A DNA stretch of 64,000 nucleotides from Pollenia angustigena. Taxonomy: Eukaryota > Arthropoda > Insecta > Diptera > Polleniidae. Below, in pieces: positions 10,442 through 21,263 of this stretch (position 1 is the stretch's first letter; every line of letters starts with the position of its first letter). The notes under the pieces are model-generated. The model had not been told where the DNA came from. It searched no databases and saw only the letters and a program-made list of their open reading frames with translations. The stretch is from assembly GCA_930367215.1 (NCBI GenBank), contig OV884059.1:66311393-66375392 (forward strand). Direction: 5' to 3'. Position numbers and translations under genes: made by a program.

Positions 10442-10993
10442 CTCCGGGTGTATATATTAAATATATATATCCAAAATAAGGATTTCATCTTCTATGGTAT
10501 AACAAATACTGGCTTCGCTAACTAAAGCTTCTCTGTATAGCCGGCCTTCGGCCGGGCGCAAGGATTTTCTCCTCTATGGTATAACAAAGACCGGCTTCGC
10601 TAACTAAAGCGTCTCTGTATAGCCGGCCTTCGGCCGGGCGCAAGGATTTTCTCCTTTATGGTCTAACAAAAACCGATTTCGCTAAGTAAAGCTTCGAAAA
10701 ACTGCCTTGTTTCCGAACAAGGCCGACTACGCAGCGAAGCTTTAGTTAGCGAAGCCGGTGTTTGTTATACCATAGAGGAGAAAATCCTTGCGCCCGGCCG
10801 AAGGCCGGCTATACAGAGAAGCTTTAGTTAGCGAAGCCGGTCTTTGTTATACCATAGAGGAGAAAATCCTTGCGCCCGGCCGAAGGCCGGCGATACAGAG
10901 AAGCTTTAGTTAGCGAAGCCAGTATTTGTTATACCATAGAAGAGAAAATCCTTATTTTCGATATATATGTATATATTTAATATACACCCAGAG
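10442..10993. repeat. Foldback of 82-bp tandem units
   Basis: The unit begins AAGGATTTTCTCCTCTATGG and contains GGCTTCGCTAACTAAAGC and GCCGGCCTTCGGCCGGGCGC. On the left, units start at 10478, 10560 and 10642, an exact 82-bp step. The same array appears inverted on the right. The centre, 10698-10733, has a further small hairpin (GCCTTGTTTCCGAACAAGGC). The GC content contrasts sharply with the surroundings. A diverged single unit lies at 18695-18775. Confidence 0.9.
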
Positions 10994-11156
10994 AAAAAAG
11001 CTACAAAACCATTTTTAAAAAAATTCTACCGATATTATGTTTAGTTTAACCAAATCATTGTCGCCGACAACCATATAATGGTTAAATTAGTTTCTTGAAA
11101 AATAGTTTTGTTGTTTGCAACCATAATAAAACATGGTTTTCTCTGCTATGTAAGAT
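10984..11156. mobile_element. CAGAGAAAA-type MITE
   Basis: CACCCAGAGAAAA on the left and TTTTCTCTGCTATG on the right are rough inverted ends with TA outside. The interior (TTGTCGCCGACAACCATA) is shared with 5664-5870 and 34893-35041. Its inverse near 10363-10440 extends the palindrome of the surrounding element. Confidence 0.6.
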
Positions 11157-11414
11157 TATGGTAGAATTTTAAAAATAGCCCATTTTTTTGGGCCATTTTT
11201 CATACAACATTTTTGGGTGATTTTTCATAATGAAAAATCACCCAAATTTAAAAAACGAAAAATCACCCAACAATAACGATAAATAGCCCAAAAATTTTGG
11301 GCCATTTTTCATATGAAATCAGGCCCAATTTTACATGCAATTTTTTGGGCGATTTTTCATTTTTTTTTTTGGGCGATTTTTCTTTGGGCGATATTTCCTA
11401 CAGCCACTTAAAAC

Positions 11415-13745
11415 ACGTCTTCACTGCCCGAATACACGAGTTTTAATGTGCCGACTCTCTCTCGCAGGGGAGGAGCTTAAAACTTTAGTCGTTTATCAAG
11501 AAAGAGTCTGGTTTTTAACATCATTTACAAAATGTTCTAAACTAAGCAGTTAATCGATACAGAAAGGAAAACTTTTAATTAAGACAAAAACAATTTTAAC
11601 GATTTTGTGGCTAGTTGTGCGACAGAATCTTTACTAAATGTTTAACAGTATGAAACAGGAATATCAAATTTCCATTAATTGGCGATAATTGATTACATTT
11701 TACATTATTTTTTACAAAACATATTCCGGGTATTAAAGAAATATTTTCTGCGCCCCCGAAATTTAGCCAAAATTCCAAAATCGATTCGGACATGATCAAG
11801 CAAAAATCTACTTCGTATGTACCACAGTAGTGTGTATGAAAACACTGTGCAATAGCAACAACAAAAACATCGGCAGCAGAAGCAGTTGTAGAAGCAATAA
11901 TAAAAATACATGAGTAAATGATGTTTAGTATGAGGTGCCACATCCATTTTACTTTATCACATCTTATGTTGTTGCCACAGATACATATCCACAGCTGTAT
12001 TCCGTGCCCGTTCCCGTTTCCAATGCATTCACTTGAAAATGTTAAGTAAAAAAATATTAAAACGGGAAATAAAACAAAACGAAACGAATGAAAATAATGA
12101 AAACGAAAACTCAACGAAAAACCACAAAAGCAACAACTGCCAGCAGCAACAACAATAAGAACAGCAGTAAAAGCAGAAGCAAGCATCATTACAAGTTGTA
12201 GTCAACAATATGGTGACTTGAGTTGAAAGGATGGTCGGTTGGTTGGTTAGTTGGTCGGTTCGGTAATTTGGATTTCTGACGAACAGACTAACCGACTGAG
12301 ATATATTTGCACTGGCTTTTGGTTAAGGCACATTCACATTTGCTAACAACGATTGTTGATGGTTGTTCGTTTGTTCATTAAATAACATCAGCTCGCCATA
12401 AAGTGCTAAAATATAAATTAAAATACGTTGTGATATTTCAAAGAAACAACAGTAACACCAGCAGAAACAACAACAACATAATTTTAAAAAATACTCACTC
12501 AAACAACAAAAGCAAAATTATTAACACCCCAAGGGCGGCTTGTTACAATTGAAAGGGGTATTAATGGATTAATCAGAGATTTAAATGAAACAACAACAAG
12601 AAAAACTCCATATTCCTGTAAAACAGAAGCGGCAGCTTTTTGGCTTTTAACCAATATGATATAATTGTCAATTAACTATGGGACAAATATTTTCCAATTT
12701 TCATCTTTAACCCTTCAGATGTGTAACAAAAACATTTCACTTTTTATCCCCTTCCTCCCTTTATGCAACAAAATAATTTAGAACAAAATTATTCATTTAT
12801 TCCAAATTTCAAGTACAATTTTTGAGTTTAATTGAATATATATTTCGAACTCCATAAATCGGTGGTCGAAAAATATTTGTTTTCTTTAGTTTTCCGATTT
12901 TTTTTTTTTTTTTTTTGAAGTGTTTGAGGAACCGGTGTGGTAGAGATCGGTTCTAGTTTTAAAACTTTATATGAATAAGACCTAACACTTTTACATGGGG
13001 TTGTCAATGGAGGGGTCAATTGACACTATTTGACCAGTCACACATCTATTCTCAATGAATGTGTTTAGTGTTATTTACTACAATGTAGTATTATTTTAAT
13101 ACAATGTAGTATTATTTCAATAAAATAAGTCCTAGAACTAAATATAAGAACCAAATTTTAGAAATTTCCAAAAAATGTGCCACACCACCGGTGAAGACTG
13201 TACTGTAATTCATAACTTTGTCTACCTTTTTGTTCTTCATATACCAGTTTAAAGATTGGTTCTCCTTTCACTGGTCACGAATTCTTTCTTTCTTTTTGGA
13301 ATGTTTTCACAAATCCCAGGGCCAGTCTGTTGGAACAATTGACACAAATTGCCCGCAGAGTTGTTACAACTAAAATGCCTAGACATATATTATTTGTAAT
13401 TGTCGATTACGATTTTAGTTGAGGAAAAACATGTTGAAAAAATATCTTCAGCTTAAAATTCAGTAAAAAAGGGTTTTAAATCCGAACCGAAAATGGGTGA
13501 ATTTTATAGTGCGTTCTCAGATTGGTACTTTTAAAATTTAAATAACCTTAGCAATATTATTAGCATCTATTAAGGAGATCAAGTTAAATGCAATGCCGCC
13601 AAAAAAAAAGTAAAATGAGACTTTTGTGGAAAGTGACCGTTAGTCTCACTTAGCGAAGTATGATTTCACACAACTACCTTTGTAACAACTTCATTTACGC
13701 ATTGTCAAGGCGAATTCATGCAAACGGTGGTAGTCATACTATAAC
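11415..13745. other. Non-repeat stretch, CAA/CAG-rich, no gene supported
   Basis: The stretch contains CAACAACAATAAGAACAGCAG-type runs near 12130, a GGTTGGTTGGTTAGTTGG run near 12237, an 18-base T run near 12900 and a 25-bp direct repeat near 13080. The 192-residue minus frame at 11611-12189 has a hydrophobic Met-starting end but is the antisense of CAA/CAG runs and matches nothing I know. I leave it as a weak candidate only. Confidence 0.5.
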
Positions 13746-14197
13746 CATACCTGTTAAATATCGATTACGATTAGTAATCAATTAGATTACTTTTCAAAAA
13801 GAATCGTAATGATAACATTACTCTACAAGAAAAAATTTCTGATTACTAATTGATTACGATTACAAGCAATCGAAAAATAATCAGAAGTACCGGCAATTAC
13901 TACAAAATAATCAAAAAGAATCAAAAGTAATCAAAAAGTAATCCGATTACTTTAAACGATTATTTTTAATTCTTTTTGATTATTTTCAACAATTGTGTAT
14001 TCATTTGCACTTAAATTTTTTTGAAACAGTTGATAACCTGTTTAAAGTTTTCATAATCAATAAAAATAGCTAAATAAATAATAAGTTGTAAACTTATTAA
14101 TTAAAGAAAAAAAAAGGAAAAAACAATAATTTTATAAAAATTTGTGGTAATAAAAAAACAAACAAAAAAATGTTATTAACAAATCGTCGGCTTAAAG

Positions 14198-14405
14198 TGT
14201 AAACCTGCTAAATCCACTTTTTAAGTAAAGTATGGTCGATAATGATATGCCCCGTCGACCAGCAAGTAGTTTTTCTTCCATTTGAGTCCTGAAGTGAGTT
14301 AAATCAACAATATTTTTGGGTTGCCTCTCAAGCAGCAAATAGGAAAATAAAAAGTGCTTTTGTCTCTCCTGTAAAATTTGTTAAAAGGGAGTTAGCAAGT
14401 TTACA
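14198..14405 (-). mobile_element. 208-bp MITE, copy 1
   Basis: TGTAAACCTGCTAAATCCAC and GGAGTTAGCAAGTTTACA are inverted ends. The element matches 22609-22823 in the opposite orientation (TAAATCCACTTTTTAAGTAAA, TTTTACAGGAGAG inverse). Non-coding. Confidence 0.85.
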
Positions 14406-14736
14406 TTCTAAGCCGCCGAAATGCCGCGCAACGATTATTCGCCGAATAATCGGTGGAATATTTATTCATTGGATTTTGTTGTTGGACATCTTCTTAACTC
14501 ACTCAGGTGAAGTGGTAAATTAGTGAAGTTGTTGAAGAACATTTACGTTCGTACAATATTTTTAAGCCAAACTCATTCTTAAGAGAGAAACGCATGAAAA
14601 ATAAGCAAACGATTTCTAAAGAATTAAATAGCTAAACTAAAAATGCTACAATAACTTCACACTCGCAAGCAGGTTTAAATATATTTTATATTTAATTTTG
14701 ATTGAAGACTATTTTCACTCATCATCGTTTTTATAG

Positions 14737-15041
14737 GTGCGTTCGAGTACTTATAAAGTAAAATGCTGTAAATGAGTAATTCAGCAAAACTGCCATTTCT
14801 TCCACATCTTCATTTGTCATTGGCCAAATAAAAGCTGTTGCTTTTACTTCTGGTTCAGTTAATGTAAACAGTCGCTGTCAAACTAACTCGAAAGGCGAAA
14901 AATTGTACACACATTTTCGTTTTTTGTTCGACAGTTTTTGGTTTCGACTGCAGTTTTTTAGACCCTGGAGTTATTACTGAGTAAACTGAAAAATTACTCT
15001 CAATTCAGTAAATAATATTAATTTTTGGTTTTCGAACGCAC
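14737..15041. mobile_element. 305-bp MITE with GTGCGTTCGA ends
   Basis: GTGCGTTCGAG at the left is matched by TTCGAACGCAC at the right. A related but much shorter element lies at 20526-20605. No duplication was verified. Confidence 0.7.
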
Positions 15042-15554
15042 GTTATGTATATGACAGAAACTTAATCCCGTTTTATAATTGGAATTTTTAAATAAAAGTG
15101 ATGAGCACAGCTAACCTGAGTAAGAGTAGCATTTTTGCGTGATTGTTTCGTGACTCATTTAATATTCTGATACAACACTTTAATGCGATTTGAAATAATT
15201 AAAAATAAAATATTTCCGAAATTATTGAATACTACTTTCACTTGTATTTAGTAATTTCGGATTATTGAAAAAAAACATTTTTGATAAGTTTTTTTATATA
15301 TACATATACTAGAGTTGTCAACCGATTAAGAATAATTCGATTAATCGATCAAACAAAACCAAACTTTTGTTCGAATAATTTTAAAACGATGATTTTCGAT
15401 TAACGAATAAATCGATTAATTAATGTCGATTAATCGAACAATTTTTTTTTAATAGAAAATAAATTAAATGAAAGCTTAGAATTTGATTTATTCTCAAACG
15501 TTTTTAGTGATTTTATACAAAATATAGGAAAGTTAAGAAATATTGTTGCCATAG

Positions 15555-16281
15555 CCCTGTACCCATGTTCTGTAACTTAAGTGAGAACTTCTTGCATCGA
15601 AAAAATGTGAAACAAAATATTCCATCGTTTCTCGAAAAGTGAGAAAAATGTGTGTCTGTAACTCATGTCGAAAACTATCAAAAGAGATAACGTCGTTACG
15701 TTATAAATGTCATAATATTGCACTCGAAGCCGATGTGACATTGCAGACGTTCAGAACGCCAGTAACACATATCGTTAACGGCGACCAAAATTTACTTAAA
15801 TTGAAAATTTTTCAACGACGGCGGCGAAAACACAACCGTCGGCTTTACCAAATTGTGTAAAGTGCGACTTTAATGTTTGTTGTTTGCAAACGAGTTTTGA
15901 AAAAATTCGTATATTTTATAAAAATATGAAAAGCAAAATAATAAAACAATGGAAAATGTGCCAAGAATAAAATATTATTATTATTCTTTGCATTTTTAAT
16001 TGTTTTTTAGTGTTGAAATTTTTTCTCGCCCCATTTTTATTCGTGAGTTTATTTGACACTTCAAAGCGGGAACTTTTCTCACCAAAATGTTACAGACACA
16101 CTTTTTCTGTAAATTGGCTAGTAATTTCCTTACGTGACAGCTTGTACTCGCCAAAAAAAGTTACAGACACAGTTAAGTGAGAAAAACAGCTGTTTGTTTC
16201 AATTTATGGCATTTTTGTTTCATTTCACACATTTCAATCGAAAACTTTTTCGACGCGAGAGTTACAGAACATGGGCACTGG
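15555..16281 (+). mobile_element. CCCATGTTCTGTAAC MITE, copy 1
   Basis: The ends are CCCTGTACCCATGTTCTGTA and, inverted, the related CCAGTGCCCATGTTCTGTAA. The word GTTACAGACACA or its inverse occurs several times near both ends, resembling subterminal binding sites. A second, inverted copy of similar length is at 51800-52536 and a partial third at 61116-61287. This copy also carries a short frame (next entry). Confidence 0.85.
15639..15860 (+). CDS. Small frame shared by two MITE copies
   Basis: The frame encodes 73 residues: CNSCRKLSKEITSLRYKCHN, then EADVTLQT and an Arg-rich end. The MITE copy at 51800-52536 has the same frame (52259-52453, minus strand) open for 64 residues with about ten substitutions, mostly changing the amino acid. 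That pattern does not show purifying selection. No known family was recognised. It may be a remnant of an ancestral element's gene or chance. Confidence 0.25.
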   Translation: MRKMCVCNSCRKLSKEITSLRYKCHNIALEADVTLQTFRTPVTHIVNGDQNLLKLKIFQRRRRKHNRRLYQIV

Positions 16282-16370
16282 TTGTAATTAATATCGTTGT
16301 GAATATACCAACGAATAAAAACAAACAAAGCGTACTGACCGAGTACAGGCGTCTTCGTACCAACCCCCTT

Positions 16371-16815
16371 CCCAGTAAAAAATGTGCTCCAAAAGGAGCA
16401 GGTTTTTTGTATGAATTCATACCTCAAATCGCTTCAAACCTGCTGATGGGATGCCTGATTTTTGTATGGGGTGTTCCCGGTTTGGAGGACTATTTTCTGC
16501 TGACAATAAGCGCTTCTTTTACCATGCAAACAAAGCACTCCTAAAGTGCTTTTTTAAGGGCTAACTATATTAACATATTCATTAATGTTTTGGTTTTACT
16601 TATTTATATGCCTTTTTTCAATCATTTTCGTAAACCATAAAATATTTTTATTTTTTTCGCTTTAAAACCTTCTTCGTTGTCAGCACTAAAATATCAGCTT
16701 TTTTGTATGTTTTATTCTTTATCATTTACTGCTTAATAAGAGCTCTCTAATTGAAGCGCTTCATTATGCGCTTTTTCTCTGTAGTGCTTCAAAAAACCCA
16801 AATTTTTTTACTGGG
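16371..16815. mobile_element. 445-bp MITE with CCCAGTAAAAAA ends
   Basis: CCCAGTAAAAAATGTGCTCC at the left is matched by TTTTTTTACTGGG at the right. Words of the GTGCTCC/AAGTGCTTT/GCGCTT kind recur inside. Overlapping frames at 16134-16544 and 16173-16427 span the border and are not supported as genes. Confidence 0.75.
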
Positions 16816-16825
16816 TTCCTTCTTT

Positions 16826-17075
16826 CTTCTCCACCTAAAAACATAAGAGTTAAATATCAAAGATGAAACGTGTGAAAGCAGACTTACAGTTCTTTTGGCA
16901 CTTTATGAGAAGAAATATACTAATTGTATCAATGCATGTCCTCTTCCATGATTTTAGCACGGACATGCGTTGATGCAACCAGAATATTTCGTCTAATAAA
17001 GCGCCACAAGAACTGTAAGTCTGCTTTCACACGTTTAATCTCTTGATGCTCAACTCTTATGTTTTTAGGTGAGAA
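16826..17075. repeat. 250-bp near-palindrome
   Basis: TTCTCCACCTAAAAACATAA at the left is the inverse of the right end at 17075. Arms share CGTGTGAAAGCAGACTTACA and the region ATATTTC..GAAATAT. The centre is at about 16950. Both arms keep related reading potential on the minus strand (KRVKADLQF), which suggests duplication of once-coding DNA. Confidence 0.8.
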
Positions 17076-17289
17076 TATCTTTACCATTTGCGTTGGTGTA
17101 ACAATATTACCATTAAATAAAAACAATGTAGTGGAAAATAATCCAACGACATCAAGAGATGCCGAACTTGGCACAATGGAAAAATATCTTATGAGAGACA
17201 GCGGTTGTTCTTTAGAAGAAATAGTAGACAGAAGTTTGCCTGAAGATGGTACGTCTACCAACGCTTTTCGAAAATCCAGAGTAATATAG
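17059..17289 (+). pseudogene. Unidentified short frame inside the nested hAT
   Basis: The 76-residue frame has mixed composition with few AT-bias residues (NNPTTSRDAELGTMEKYLMR, then a GCSLEEIVDRSLPEDGTS tail). It is located where a hAT transposase would lie, but no BED finger, catalytic or dimerisation motif is visible. It may be a decayed transposase piece or captured exon. Confidence 0.3.
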
Positions 17290-18163
17290 GATTATTAAGG
17301 AATTAAGGGTTTTGCGATGCCTTTAAGTAATACAACGATATGGAGTTAAGATGGAAAATGTTATGCATCAAAAAGAAGAAGAAGTCATAGCGGATGGAAT
17401 CGAAGATTTTCCATAGTAACTTTTTTGTAAAAATAAGTTTTTTTTATTCGTTGTTCACATCGATTAATCGAATAACTTTTTAGATTTAATCTTTTGATCG
17501 AACGAACAAAAACAATTATTTGAATTATTCGAACAAAGTTGAAAGGCGAATAATTGACAACTCTAACATATACATACATATATATACATATGTATATATA
17601 AAATAAAAAGGCCACCCGCGTGATCTTGAGTAAAAAAAAAACTATAACGGTCCCATCTCAAGTAATAATAACAACAATAAATACCTCAAGAAATTGTTTT
17701 CAAATGTAAAAAAAGAAATTAAGAAAAAGGCAAGTAGATAAAAACAATAAATTCGATAAACAATATTCAGCGACACTCAAAATCTTAATATGTATTAATC
17801 TTTTGCCCTTTAACCTATTCTTAGCCGGGAACCTAACTAATATAAATATATACAAATTTAACATTAAACTGTTTCCAATAAAAATAATTGTACGAATGAA
17901 TACGCAATTTTTGAAAGTAATTAAAAAGAATCAAAAATAATCGTTTAAAATAATCGGATTACATTTTGATTACTTTTGATTATTTTGTAGTAATCGCCGG
18001 TACTTCTGATTATTTTTTGATTACTTGTAATCGTAATCAATTAGTAATCATGCAAAACACAAAGTAATCGTAATTGTAATCATTACTTTACCCTTTAAAA
18101 AAAAGTAATCTAATACGTAATTGTTACGATTACTAATCATTACTTAACAGCTATGACTATAAC

Positions 18164-18694
18164 AAGTACAACACCAAAAACAAAACATTGTATGTTATTT
18201 GTTGCTTTCGTTGGTCGATATGTTAAAAACACAAAAAACTTTTGACATTAAGAAAAAAAGCACAGATGTGCTTTCAACGCCACCTGAGAAATTAATTCGC
18301 CTTGCGCGTTTTCTTTCGTACCTAATCGCTACTCGCATCATTACGTTACACTAACTCATAAAGTGCTTTCTCATCAACCACATGGTAATTCGACCATTTC
18401 GGATTATTTTTTTATTGTTTATTAAGAGTTGCAAATACAATTATAAAAAACATATTAACCTTAATTAACCGAATATTAGTAACTTCGACCTTTTACTCAT
18501 TGTACTGAAGCAGATCAGAGTTTCTGGCGGGAATCGTTCCTATAAGGATTTTTCACGATCACTACGAAAATAAACGAAATTATAAAGAGACTCAGAAACT
18601 TTTGAAATAAATTGGACCTCAGTTCGACTATATGTTGGTAATATAAAAATACACGCATTTATAGGGTTTGCGGTGTCAGAGCTGGATGCCAGCA
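18164..18694. other. Intervening stretch, no gene seen
   Basis: The flank right of the large hAT has ACGCCACCTGAGAAATTAAT and CGCCTTGCGCG words that roughly invert those at 13700-13730. Both flanks may therefore belong to an older inverted-repeat element split by the hAT; its edges were not found. Confidence 0.4.
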
Positions 18695-18775
18695 AAATCA
18701 CCAATCCTTGCGCCAGGCCGAAGGTCGGCTATCCAGAAGAGCTTTAGTTTGCAAAGTCGGTGGCTGCTATAGCTA
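18695..18775 (-). repeat. Diverged single 82-bp foldback unit
   Basis: AATCCTTGCGCCAGGCCGAA, GTCGGCTATCCAGA and GAGCTTTAGTTTGCAAAGTC follow the order of the right-arm units at 10770-10970. It is a lone, mutated monomer. Confidence 0.75.
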
Positions 18776-19829
18776 GTCTGGATATAGAAATTAGGGATGT
18801 TCAGCTTAGGGCATATGACCCAAACACAAATTTAATAGTTTTAGTAAAACCAGCCTTCGTTAAATTTCCCAGTGGGACATTAATGCAGAATTTATTCAAA
18901 AATTAAAATGTTTCTGATGTTTCAATTACAGCCTGCACAGTTTATTTGATTTAATAATTACAGTAATGTTTTTTTTAATAGATTTGTTATCGATAAACTT
19001 TATTTAGTGGCGACAGCAGAGTTGGGGTGTTAAAAACTATAACGATTTGAACCTTTGAAAAAAAATGTTAAAGACTGTCGCTTGACAATCTAACCATACT
19101 ATGAAGTCGAAAGAAAACATAGAAACCACACTATTCTCCCATATGAACACTTAATTGAAACGATTCGCTGTTGTAAAACTCAACCTTGGTATTTTGTTCT
19201 ACGAGCATTTAAACACTTTAATGTACTACAATATTGAATATATATTATAATATAGGTTTGTAAATTTTATAAATTATGCAATTTACAACACGTGTAACAT
19301 TCAAAGAAAAAAATGTCAAATAAAATAATAAATTTTCAAAACTGCCATCAGAACGGAAACGTTTCAAAACAATAAAAAGCCAAAGTACGCGCTCTTTTAC
19401 ACAAGAACCCAAACACACACAATCGGCAGAACCCAAAATATTAAATACAAAAGAAAGAGAAAAAAGAAAAATTCACAAATGAACGAAAACAACAAAGACA
19501 GTTTAGACGGAGCATGACCGACCATATAATGGCCTACACAGAAAATTAATCATATTGGACCCATAGCCAATTAAAGAGACATATTTCCATAATAAATTCA
19601 CGAAAATATTCCGAATCTGTTTATTTTTAAAGTGAAGTATTTTAGAAAATAAGGGGGAAAAATACTAGCTAAAAGAAAATAAATATGCTCAAACATATAG
19701 AAAAAAAAAACATACGTACATACCAAAAATCATAACGCAAAATGTCTGCACATATTTTTTCCAATATGTTTAATGTGGCCATTTATTTTATTGGATTATT
19801 AATGAATTTCATAATGAATTTCATATACA
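18776..19829. other. AT-rich stretch, no gene seen
   Basis: Mixed AT-rich sequence with A runs. The frame at 19245-19436 (minus) is short and without recognisable motifs. Confidence 0.55.
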
Positions 19830-20215
19830 GAACCATTCAGAATTATGGTTCCAACAGGATGGAGCTACAGCTCTCACCTCGTCCAACTATGGCTCTCCAG
19901 AGCGAAATTTTTGCCGATTGAATAATATCGCGTTTTTCAGATTTAACTGTACACCTGATTCGGCCGATTTATCGGCTCTTGTTTTTTTTTCTTTTGTGTT
20001 AAATTAAGGTTAAGGTGTATGCCAATAAGCTAAGAACCAATCAACAGTTTAAGGCAAATGTCCAAGAATAAGTGAGGGCGCTAGGATCTGAAATTCAAGG
20101 AAAAGTAATGGCAAATTCTTTAGAAAGAGCACGTCAGGTCGAAGCACACAATGGTCACCATTTTAGAGATATGTACATTAATTCAAAACATAATGTGAAC
20201 AAAACATAAATAAAA
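19830..20215 (+). pseudogene. Tc1/mariner transposase relic
   Basis: ELWFQQDGA (second catalytic Asp region, at about 19840-19866) and a C-terminal KVMANSLERARQVEAHNGHH segment (about 20107-20170) are in related frames. Stops and frame changes separate them, and much of the protein between is unrecognisable. No inverted ends were found. The transposase would cut and paste the element at TA. Confidence 0.75.
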
Positions 20216-20265
20216 TTATAAATCACAAAGTTATTCATTAAATTAATCATAACGTTGCTTATGAG

Positions 20266-21255
20266 TAGAGATGCGATTTTCATGCAAGTGCATGTTTTTT
20301 GTCGATGGTCCAAGAACGTAGCGATCATTTTTCTTTCCGAATCATTAAATTTGCGTTAAAAAGGCATCAATTTGTTTATGCATATATTGCTAAAAATGCA
20401 TATTTAGGTTCTTAATGCACATTTTTGCATATTTTTACATTTTTGAGTGATTTTTTTTAATTTCCATATGAGCAGCTTTCGTTTGCCCCAAAATTTGTAC
20501 AAATTTGAACTGGATTTTACTGAAATGCGTTCGCGTACACATAAATTTGTAAAATTTTCATATTACTCACCTACTGGATTTTACTAGAAAAGTAAACGAA
20601 CGCACATATTATAAAAAAAATGTAAAAAAAATTTATAATTTATAATTAATAAACAAATTCTGTTGGAGTTTGTTGATACCGATGATTATGAAATTAAAAA
20701 AGGAAAATAAATATTAAATTTAAATAATATCAGAAGTCAATTACCATTTGTATTTTCCAATTACGGAAACCTATATTGGTGAAACAATTAGGGAAATTTA
20801 GTTCACTTAATTCTTCAGTCAATTTAATTGATATGGATAAGGAAAACTAAAAATTAAAGAAAAAAAAAATCCAAAATGTTTTGCAAAAAACGTAAGGGAT
20901 TTCAAAAAAAAAAAAAATTAGTTTCATATATTTTTGATCTGATCTGGAATCAAAGTGGGATCTGAAAATAAAATTTTTGGCATTGGCATTGGCATTCTTC
21001 AAGTACCTACAAGACAAAGTTTTACATTTAATAAAACAGTACTCATTTATAAGTATTTAAACAAACAAAAATTTAAATAAGCTATTTAAGCTTTTTAAAG
21101 ATATTTGAATACCAATAGACTGCATTTTTCATATTTTTGTTTTTGGTAAAACTAAAAAACGATTTTTTATGGAAATTTTTTAAGTTTTTAGCGCATATTT
21201 TTTATTTTTTAAGCGCATATTTTGGATTGTTTAGTGTATAAAAATCTCATCCCTA
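20266..21255. mobile_element. hAT MITE with GCATATTTTT subterminal words
   Basis: Ends TAGAGATGCGATTTT and the inverse of TAGGGATGAGATTTT. The 8-bp duplication CTTATGAG is exact (20258-20265, 21256-21263). Both subterminal zones carry repeated GCATATTTT words, as does the element at 61727-62713. No transposase. Confidence 0.9.
20526..20605. mobile_element. 80-bp mini MITE
   Basis: TGCGTTCGCGTAC at the left and CGAACGCAC at the right are inverted. The ends resemble those of 14737-15041, so it is probably an internally deleted relative. It sits inside the hAT MITE. Confidence 0.55.
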
Positions 21256-21263
21256 CTTATGAG

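Larger units (their letters stand above)
9919..11405. mobile_element. Mutator-like foldback element, 9-bp target duplication
   Basis: GGCTGTAGGAAATATCGCCC at 9919 is matched in reverse at the end, 11405. The nine bases ACTTAAAAC flank exactly on both sides (9910-9918, 11406-11414). Nine-base duplications with long inverted ends are the Mutator-type signature. Both arms carry many copies of a word of the form TGAAAAATCGCCCAAA and its inverse, as subterminal repeats. No transposase is present. The core is a GC-richer palindrome of 82-bp units. Confidence 0.85.
15310..17565. mobile_element. hAT element nested in the 13746-18155 hAT
   Basis: TAGAGTTGTCAA and TTGACAACTCTA are the exact inverted ends. 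ACATATAC flanks both sides (15302-15309 and 17566-17573). Subterminal DNA on both sides is rich in ATTCGATTAATCGA and TTCGAATAATT words. Inside are two MITEs, a 250-bp palindrome and a short frame of unknown origin. Length is 2256 bp. Confidence 0.9.
13746..18155. mobile_element. hAT element with exact 8-bp duplication, 4.4 kb
   Basis: Ends are CATACCTGTTAA and the reverse of CATAGCTGTTAA. The eight bases ACTATAAC flank both sides (13738-13745, 18156-18163), the hAT signature. Long subterminal inverted regions, about 250 bp each, are packed with GATTACGATTA, AGTAATC and AAAATAATC words (13758-14000 and 17885-18150). No transposase of its own was recognised. Another hAT element and several MITEs are inserted inside. 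Confidence 0.85.

Noticed and set aside
11611..12189. 192-residue minus frame with a hydrophobic start
   Set aside because: It is largely antisense to CAA/CAG and GAAA runs, which avoid stops on the other strand; no motif or gene context supports it.
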